Under the pieces are notes generated by a model. That model was given only the letters and a program-made list of their open reading frames with translations. It ran no database searches and had not been told where the DNA came from. Shown in pieces: positions 58,744 through 64,000 of a stretch of DNA of 64,000 nt. A program made the translations under genes and the position numbers. How positions within the stretch are numbered: position 1 is the first letter of the stretch; every line of letters starts with the position of its first letter. This DNA is from Sulfotelmatobacter sp963699695 (GTDB taxonomy: Bacteria; Acidobacteriota; Terriglobia; Terriglobales; Acidobacteriaceae): the NCBI GenBank assembly GCA_963699695.1, contig CAVOUU010000006.1:372001-436000 (forward strand), given 5' to 3'.

Positions 58744-60465
58744 CTAGCGTGAGACGGTATACGATGCTCCGGCGGCAAAGGCATTGGGTCGCGTCGCCGA
58801 GGAAGGGTAACTCTTGCCCGATACGACTTTCGCTGTGCGGGCGGCAAAACCCTCTTCCAGTTTGAACTTGCCCACCATGGTTTGCAGATCGAGCGCCAAG
58901 CCCGAGAGATCATGACAGGCAGTTGCCGACTGCTGCGCGCCGATGGCTGATTCCTTCACCAGCCGCGAAATCTGGTCCACGTTGCCGTTGACTTGTTCGG
59001 TGGTGCTGGCTTGCTCGGTGGCCGCCGTGGCAATCTCGGCGATCATGCCACCCACCTGTTCGGACATCTGTATGATTGCGCGCAGCGAATCTCCCGCCTT
59101 GGCCGTCGACGCAACACCTTCTTCCACCTGTTTGGTGCCGCTTTCCATGGCGGTGACGGCGACCTTGGTTTCGTCCTGGACGTTCTTGATCATCTGAGTG
59201 ATTTCTTTGGTCGCAGTAGTGGTGCGCTCGGCAAGCTTGCGAACTTCATCGGCGACCACGGCAAAGCCGCGGCCCTGTTCGCCGGCGCGTGCGGCTTCAA
59301 TGGCTGCATTCAGAGCCAGCAAATTGGTCTGATCGGCAATATCGTCGATTACGCCGATGATGCGTCCGATCTGGTCGGAGCTTTTGCCGAGTTCTTCCAT
59401 CTTCTTGGCGGTTGCGCCTACCGACTCCGCAATCACGCGCATCTTGGCGAGAGTTGCCTCCACGATCGAACCACCCTGGCGCGCGGTTTCGGCGGCCTGG
59501 CTGGCCGCGTCGGCAGCCTTGTTGCAACTGTCGGAAACCGAGGTTACGGTCGAGGACATCTCTTGCATCGCGGTGGCAACCTGAACAGTCTGGTCCTTTT
59601 GCGTCTCTGCGCTCTGCGCCTGCTGCGTCGCCGAAGAGGATATTTCTTCGCTCGCGCTCGCCACGTGTTCCGCCGTGCTGGCAATGGATTGAATGATTCC
59701 CCGCAGGTTATTTTTCATGCGGTTCAGGGCTTCTCCGGCTTTGCCGGTTTCGTCCTGAACCTTTACTTCCATGTCGGCCACCGCCAGGTTGTTGGCGGCG
59801 ATCTCATGGATCAGTTCGACCATTTCCGACATGGTTGCGGTGATCGAGCGGGTAATCAGAGTGGCGATTCCCAATCCAACCATGGTGCCGGCAAGGGCTA
59901 GCACGATTACGAGCCAGCGAACCCGCGACTCGATTGCGCTTTGCTCCTTCAGAACTTCCAGCTTTAGCTTGTCCTGGAACGCGGACATTTGGGAAATTTG
60001 ACTGCGCAGCCGAGTTCGGATCTCTCCCATCTGAGGGCTGAATATAAGAGCGAGGGCCTCTTTCGTTTTGTGTGTGCGCTGCAACTCGATTTCGCGGTCG
60101 CAGTTGGTTCGAAACAACGCATAGTTGCTCCGGATTTCCCCCAGCAACTGTCTGGCTTCCGCGTAAGTAAGGAGTTTTTCCAGTTTGTCGGTGTTTTCGA
60201 CAAATTGCTGCTTGCCATCCTCATCGTGCTTCAGCAGGTCCTCTTTGGGCGACAGCAAAAAACCGCGAACCGCCGTACTCTGTTTCTCGATGCCGCCTTC
60301 GATTTGCGATGCCATGTCTTTCTTGGCCATGATTGTGTCGACTTGCGCGGAGATGTCTGCCAAGCGGCCTACCGAGGTGTATGCGACCGTTCCCAAGATA
60401 ATCAGAATCAGCAGGAGACCGCCGAATCCCAAACCAAGCTTCGCCTTGAGAGTTAATTTATTCAT
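58744..60465 (-). CDS. Methyl-accepting chemotaxis protein
   Basis: 573 residues. Membrane segments lie at about 8-28 (GLGFGGLLLILIILGTVAYT) and 184-205 (WLVIVLALAGTMVGLGIATL) around a periplasmic four-helix bundle. HAMP follows, then the signalling hairpin with IGVIDDIADQTNLLALNAAI and EAARAGEQGRGFAVVADEVRKLA. AAGGGGAT lies just before the ATG. It has no che genes next to it but a sigma28-like promoter upstream (60554-60580), so it is likely a stand-alone receptor in the motility regulon. Confidence 0.95.
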   Translation of the reverse strand: MNKLTLKAKLGLGFGGLLLILIILGTVAYTSVGRLADISAQVDTIMAKKDMASQIEGGIEKQSTAVRGFLLSPKEDLLKHDEDGKQQFVENTDKLEKLLTYAEARQLLGEIRSNYALFRTNCDREIELQRTHKTKEALALIFSPQMGEIRTRLRSQISQMSAFQDKLKLEVLKEQSAIESRVRWLVIVLALAGTMVGLGIATLITRSITATMSEMVELIHEIAANNLAVADMEVKVQDETGKAGEALNRMKNNLRGIIQSIASTAEHVASASEEISSSATQQAQSAETQKDQTVQVATAMQEMSSTVTSVSDSCNKAADAASQAAETARQGGSIVEATLAKMRVIAESVGATAKKMEELGKSSDQIGRIIGVIDDIADQTNLLALNAAIEAARAGEQGRGFAVVADEVRKLAERTTTATKEITQMIKNVQDETKVAVTAMESGTKQVEEGVASTAKAGDSLRAIIQMSEQVGGMIAEIATAATEQASTTEQVNGNVDQISRLVKESAIGAQQSATACHDLSGLALDLQTMVGKFKLEEGFAARTAKVVSGKSYPSSATRPNAFAAGASYTVSR

Positions 60466-60553
60466 GGATCCCCTTATCGGTTCGCCGCCGGGTTGCGCTT
60501 CCCGCCTAAACCGGCGTTCTTCGCGCGGAACGAAATCCGTCTGCCATCAGAGC

Positions 60554-60580
60554 CCATCGGCACAAATCGCAGTTACTTTA
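60554..60580 (-). promoter_or_regulatory. Sigma28 (FliA-type) promoter of the second MCP
   Basis: On the minus strand TAAAGTAA, 11 bases, GCCGATGG: six of eight bases match in each half of the sigma28 consensus with its exact spacing. The predicted start near 60546 leaves a leader of about 80 bases before the ATG at 60465. Confidence 0.7.
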
Positions 60581-60686
60581 AGACCTGTCGCAAGAAAGGT
60601 TTTGATCGTTCTGCCCTTGCGTTCCGCCCCGGTTGCCATCGATACTGGATGGTCGGCGACGCTCCGCCAGCCCGCCCCAAGAAATC

Positions 60687-62225
60687 ATGAAAACTACAAT
60701 CTCTCTCTCTACTCCCGCACAAACTGATAGTGAAGCCTTAGTTGCCGTGGTTCTGGACCACTCCGAGAAACCGGCGAGCAATGGTTCTCAAGGCGCGACA
60801 AAAGCAACCAGCCCTGCAAAAGCCAAGCTGCAAGTGGAAACCAGGGATGGAGCAGTCGCATCCGCCGCCGGCGACTTGCTGGCCAGCGGCGAACTCACAG
60901 GCAAGCCGTTTGAGACAAACCTGCTGCACAAGCCTGCCGGCCTGAAGGCCAAGCGTCTTTTGCTGATTGGCGGCGGTGCCGCAAAGAAATTCAGCGCTTA
61001 CGATTTGCGCCGCATTGCCGGTGCAGCGGTGCGTACGCTGAAGGCTCGTGGGATTCGCAGCTTCGCAATCGTTGCACCCGCCGGTGTGAATGCCGAAGAA
61101 GCGGTGAGTGCCATCGTTGAAGGTGCGCTGGTAGGAAATTTCGATCCCGATTATTACCGTAGCGACCGAAAAGATCAGAAGATCGATGCCATCACCATCG
61201 TCGTCGGCGGCAATGCAAATCAGGCTGCGTTGGAAAAAGCGGCCAACGAAGCGCTCATCATCGGCGAGTCGCAGAACTTCACTCGCGACCTGGTCAACGA
61301 GCCTTCGAATCGCATGACGCCAACCATCCTTGCCGATCGCGCGAAAAAGATGTGCGGCGAAGTCGGATTGAAGTGCGAAGTCTATGGCGCTGACAAGATC
61401 AAGGAAATGAAGATGGGCGCCTTTTGGAGCGTGGCGCAGGGTTCCGACGAGCCGCCTGCGCTGATCGTCATGCGCTACGAACCTGCGGGCGCGCCCGACA
61501 AACCCGTTCTCGGGCTGGTAGGAAAAGGAATTACCTTCGACACGGGCGGCATCTCGATCAAGCCCGCCGATGGCATGGAGAAGATGAAGTACGACATGGC
61601 CGGCGGCGCGACCATGATCGGCGTCATGCGCGCGATTGCTCTGTTGAAGCCGAAAGTCAAAGTAATCGGGATTGTCTGCGCCACCGAGAATATGCCTTCA
61701 GGCAAAGCGCAGAAACCCGGCGACGTGCAGATCGCAATGTCAGGCAAGTCCATTGAGATCATCAACACGGACGCCGAAGGACGGCTGGTTCTGGCCGATG
61801 GCCTCTTTTATGCGCGGCAGCTCGGCTGCACTCACCTGGTCGACGCAGCCACGCTCACCGGCGCGGTGGTCGTGGCGCTCGGCTATGCCAATGCCGGAGT
61901 CTGGGCCAACGACGATGCCATGTATGAGCGCTTCCACAAAGCCAACGCCGAGGCCGGCGAAAAAATGTGGCGTCTGCCGCTCGACGACGAATACAAAGAC
62001 AACATCAAGTCAACCATCGCCGATATCGTCAACTCTGGCGGGCGCTGGGGCGGCGCCATCAACGCGGCCATGTTCCTGAAAGAATTCGCCGAAGATACTC
62101 CATGGATCCATCTCGACATCGCGGGTACCGCGTGGATGGAAGATCAAAAGCCGTGGATCGCTAAAGGCCCCTCGGGAATCGCGCTACGCAGCCTGGTCGA
62201 GTTCGTGAAAAGTTTTGCGGGATAG
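60687..62225 (+). CDS. pepA: Leucyl aminopeptidase (M17)
   Basis: 512 residues from ATG 60687. The C-terminal catalytic domain carries KGITFDTGGISIKPADGM, YDMAGGATMIG and NTDAEGRLVLADGL, the dinuclear metal and bicarbonate sites of M17 peptidases. An N-terminal domain (1-170) precedes it. It removes N-terminal residues from peptides in the cytoplasm. The gene is divergent from the MCP. No ribosome site of strength is seen before the ATG (CCCCAAGAAATC). Confidence 0.95.
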   Translation: MKTTISLSTPAQTDSEALVAVVLDHSEKPASNGSQGATKATSPAKAKLQVETRDGAVASAAGDLLASGELTGKPFETNLLHKPAGLKAKRLLLIGGGAAKKFSAYDLRRIAGAAVRTLKARGIRSFAIVAPAGVNAEEAVSAIVEGALVGNFDPDYYRSDRKDQKIDAITIVVGGNANQAALEKAANEALIIGESQNFTRDLVNEPSNRMTPTILADRAKKMCGEVGLKCEVYGADKIKEMKMGAFWSVAQGSDEPPALIVMRYEPAGAPDKPVLGLVGKGITFDTGGISIKPADGMEKMKYDMAGGATMIGVMRAIALLKPKVKVIGIVCATENMPSGKAQKPGDVQIAMSGKSIEIINTDAEGRLVLADGLFYARQLGCTHLVDAATLTGAVVVALGYANAGVWANDDAMYERFHKANAEAGEKMWRLPLDDEYKDNIKSTIADIVNSGGRWGGAINAAMFLKEFAEDTPWIHLDIAGTAWMEDQKPWIAKGPSGIALRSLVEFVKSFAG

Positions 62226-62312
62226 CCGTCGGCAGCCGCAAATATGGCGTCCAAGGTCTGGTCGCGACGGGGGAACAAAATCGTGCTGGCAAATTGTCGA
62301 ATCGGAGCCTGA

Positions 62313-62525
62313 ATGAAACCTTTAATGCTGATCGGAGTAATCCTGCTGGTGCTGGGCGTAATCTCTTTCGTTGTTCCGTTTCCTCACGCGGAACATCACG
62401 GCGTGAGTGTTGGCGACGCGCATGTTGGCATCACCACGCATGACGACGAAAAAGTTCCTCCCGCGGTTAGCGTCGTGCTTCTGGTTGTGGGCGCTGGTTT
62501 AATGATTGCGGGGCGGAAGAGCTAG
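62313..62525 (+). CDS. Small membrane protein with two transmembrane segments
   Basis: 70 residues: a first segment (MLIGVILLVLGVISFVVPF), a short loop with several His and Asp (HAEHHGVSVGDAHVGITTHD), and a second segment (VSVVLLVVGAGLMIAG). Both ends would face the same side, and the His-rich loop the other. It follows pepA after 87 bases and may be co-transcribed. Function unknown. Confidence 0.7.
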   Translation: MKPLMLIGVILLVLGVISFVVPFPHAEHHGVSVGDAHVGITTHDDEKVPPAVSVVLLVVGAGLMIAGRKS

Positions 62526-62592
62526 TCGCGCAAGTCGTCACGACTGCAGCCAATTCCGCCTTTGTTTCCCGAGGCCTTCTCCATTGTTCTGC

Positions 62593-62611
62593 GGTAGCAA
62601 TTCTTGCTACC
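62593..62611. promoter_or_regulatory. Palindromic operator of the ParDE pair
   Basis: GGTAGCAA-TTC-TTGCTACC, a perfect 8+3+8 inverted repeat ending 23 bases before the antitoxin ATG. Its place fits autoregulation by ParD. Confidence 0.65.
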
Positions 62612-62634
62612 ATGGCAACAGGCGGGAATGATTT

Positions 62635-62913
62635 ATGGCGACGGTCGAAAAGATCAGCGTTGCATTGCCTTCCGAGATGGTTAGCCTTCTTCGGGAGGCG
62701 GTCGAGAGCGGGGAGTACTCCAGCGCCAGCGAGGTGGTACGCGACGCGCTTCGCACCTGGAAGATGAAGCGCAAACTGGATGCGCTCCAGTTGAGTGCTC
62801 TGCGTCGTTTGGTGAAGCAAGGGGCAGAGAGCGGGCCGGGGATCGGCGCAACCACCGTCTTCTCACGCTTACGTAAAAAGTACGCCGCGAATTCCACCGC
62901 CAAGCCGGAATAG
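62635..62913 (+). CDS. ParD-type antitoxin
   Basis: 92 residues. KISVALPSEMVSLLREAVES then SASEVVRDALRTWKMKRKLD is the ParD/CopG ribbon-helix-helix pattern. The tail (about 60-92) binds toxin. The toxin gene begins after only four bases. The palindrome 62593-62611 is the likely operator. Confidence 0.9.
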   Translation: MATVEKISVALPSEMVSLLREAVESGEYSSASEVVRDALRTWKMKRKLDALQLSALRRLVKQGAESGPGIGATTVFSRLRKKYAANSTAKPE

Positions 62914-62917
62914 TCTC

Positions 62918-63217
62918 TTGAAGCTTTTATTTTCGCCGAGGGCCGTGGCGGATCTGGAAGAAATTGGAGATTATATTGCACGGGATAATCTTTCACGTGC
63001 TCTTTCTTTTCTCGACGAACTTGAATCCAAATGCCGCAGCATCGCGTCGATGCCCACAGCATTCACGGAACGTGCGGATATCTTCCCCGGCATCCGGATG
63101 GCGGTTCACGGGAACTATCTGATTCTTTTCCGCGTGGACAAAGGCGCGCTCCGCATCGAGCGCATCGTTCACGGGGCGCGCGAATTGGGTGCCATGATCG
63201 AAGATTCTGACCTTTAG
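62918..63217 (+). CDS. ParE-type toxin
   Basis: 99 residues starting at TTG (no closer ATG; five-base gap from the ParD stop). LLFSPRAVADLEEIGDYIAR, SIASMPTAFTERADIFPGIR and NYLILFRVDKGALRIERIVH are the ParE pattern. ParE toxins target gyrase in studied cases. Complete, with intact C-terminal strand. Confidence 0.9.
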   Translation: MKLLFSPRAVADLEEIGDYIARDNLSRALSFLDELESKCRSIASMPTAFTERADIFPGIRMAVHGNYLILFRVDKGALRIERIVHGARELGAMIEDSDL

Positions 63218-63254
63218 TCGGAAGTCAGAGCAACTCTCTTTCACATGGCCGAAC

Positions 63255-63524
63255 TTATATGCCAAATCGCTCCGCCGCGCGGGCTTTCGCCTTCGCGGCT
63301 TCCTCTTCGCGATTCTTCGGCGGAGCTGTCGTCTCGAGCGAGTGCAGCAGTCGGCTTGAAACGAGTGCGATTTCTTCGATTGCGTTGTCGAATGCGGCCT
63401 CGTTCGCCTTGGACGGCTTGTTGAATCCGGTGATCTTTCTGACGAACTGCAGTGAAGCTGCGTGAACTTCGTCGGTGTTCACCGGCGGATCAAAGTTAAA
63501 AAGCGTTTTAATGTTTCTGCACAT
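63255..63524 (-). CDS. DUF2277 family protein
   Basis: 89 residues: MCRNIKTLFNFDPPVNTDEV at the N-terminus is the hallmark of this small family, followed by ASLQFVRKITGFNKPSKANE and a helical, Ala/Lys-rich end. Function is not established. It is convergent with ParE. Confidence 0.85.
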   Translation of the reverse strand: MCRNIKTLFNFDPPVNTDEVHAASLQFVRKITGFNKPSKANEAAFDNAIEEIALVSSRLLHSLETTAPPKNREEEAAKAKARAAERFGI

Positions 63525-63581
63525 TTGCGTGACCCTGCTGTTGTCGAACTACAAGTGAAAAAATTCGGGCTGCTCTGTAGA

Positions 63582-64000
63582 TTACTTCTCCGGCTCCCAG
63601 CCCTCGGGCAGCATATCGAATGCCAGCGTGTCGCGATAGGCGAACTGGTTGCCTTCCATCACCGCAACCGGCGTCAGCATATGCCAGACGCGGTCATCGT
63701 CAAAGACGTAACACTCGCCGCATTCGCGCATGATGAAGCGGTCGAGTTCGCGTTTGTCGTTATCGGTGATCGCCACTTCGCCGCCTTCCGCCCCGCAGCG
63801 GCTGACTAGATGCGTCGCGATGTATTTTTCTCCGTCTTTATGCAGGCCCGGAGGGCTGGTGTCGCACGGTCGGCCCGGCGTCGCGGTGAATCGTATGAGA
63901 TGGACGTTGACCAGATATTTTCTGCCGACGGTCGAGAGTGGCAGGGAGTGCAGATGGTGGGCAATCATCTTGCGCACGCCGATGGAAGCCGCGATCGCCA
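63582..64000 (-). CDS. 2OG-Fe(II) oxygenase-like protein, partial (start beyond window)
   Basis: The frame stays open to the right edge, so the N-terminus is missing; at least 139 codons are present. The iron site reads GLHKDGEKYIATHLVSR (H-x-D), with EGGEVAITDND and the far His in RVWHMLTPVAV. This is the pattern of the 2OG-Fe dioxygenase family 2 (PF10014-like). It may hydroxylate a small molecule or amino acid. The GTG at 63977 is inside the gene and not the start. Confidence 0.75.
   Translation of the reverse strand, partial: AIAASIGVRKMIAHHLHSLPLSTVGRKYLVNVHLIRFTATPGRPCDTSPPGLHKDGEKYIATHLVSRCGAEGGEVAITDNDKRELDRFIMRECGECYVFDDDRVWHMLTPVAVMEGNQFAYRDTLAFDMLPEGWEPEK

Noticed and set aside
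60493..60690. A 65-codon plus-strand frame whose stop overlaps the pepA start (ATGA)
   Set aside because: It overlaps the sigma28-like promoter of the divergent MCP, has no domain and no ribosome site; the overlap alone is not enough.

Overview
The window is a continuous, gene-dense piece of a GC-rich bacterial chromosome with no rRNA, no tRNA that I could recognise, no CRISPR array and no transposase. The gene content suggests a soil member of the Acidobacteriota. This is an inference from typical content: a fused alpha/beta E1 ketoacid dehydrogenase, secreted FecR proteins with Trp-rich repeats, a secretin carrying a cohesin-like domain, many PIN, ParE and HEPN toxin pairs, DUF58, M28 and M1 peptidases, and a multihaem cytochrome. 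No single marker proves it.

Layout. 1-3315: the end of a TonB-like gene, an unusual intergenic region of inverted heptamer arrays around a possible structured RNA, then a PAS/degenerate-GGDEF gene with motA and motB. 3424-9734: M28 peptidase, a Phd/ParE pair, a YyaL-type thioredoxin-fold protein, a 38-residue secreted peptide gene and a membrane protein. 9949-20867: DUF58 protein, fused E1, a HAD phosphatase, a transglutaminase-like protein, a secreted protein, a cNMP-binding/thioredoxin-reductase-like fusion, and uvrB. 20979-22404: two PIN toxin-antitoxin pairs. 22442-25853: a minus-strand operon of a PilZ-like protein, an unknown helical protein, a degenerate receiver with an H-box, and CheR. 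26309-30649: FecR protein, nine-haem cytochrome, and a 57-residue zinc-ribbon gene. 30689-36449: a large cytoplasmic GAF/PAS histidine kinase, a receiver protein and an NtrC-type sigma54 activator. 36772-44967: divergent from the kinase, a chemosensory operon (TonB-like protein, MCP, CheW, CheR, CheA, CheB, CheY-like, CheX). 44972-50785: hutU, two pseudopilins, a secretin and smpB. 50923-52177: MNT/HEPN and a VapBC pair whose toxin has an in-frame stop. 52388-64000: secreted His/Glu-rich protein, DinB protein, ArsR/SRPBCC operon, Smr protein, membrane protein, M1 peptidase, a second MCP, leucyl aminopeptidase, ParDE, DUF2277 and a partial 2OG-Fe oxygenase.

How the genes may work together. Signalling dominates. 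The chemosensory operon and the PilZ/CheR operon each have a sigma54-like -24/-12 element, and both have copies of one palindrome, TCTCA-N3-TGAGA, about 100-215 bp upstream. An NtrC-type activator gene lies between the two operons. I infer a local sigma54 regulon joining the kinase cascade, the chemosensory array and the poorly characterised PilZ/unknown/receiver/CheR operon. The second MCP instead has a sigma28-like element, and a weaker one precedes the motAB operon. A palindromic repeat family occurs once between genes and twice inside reading frames (YyaL and E1) without breaking the frame.
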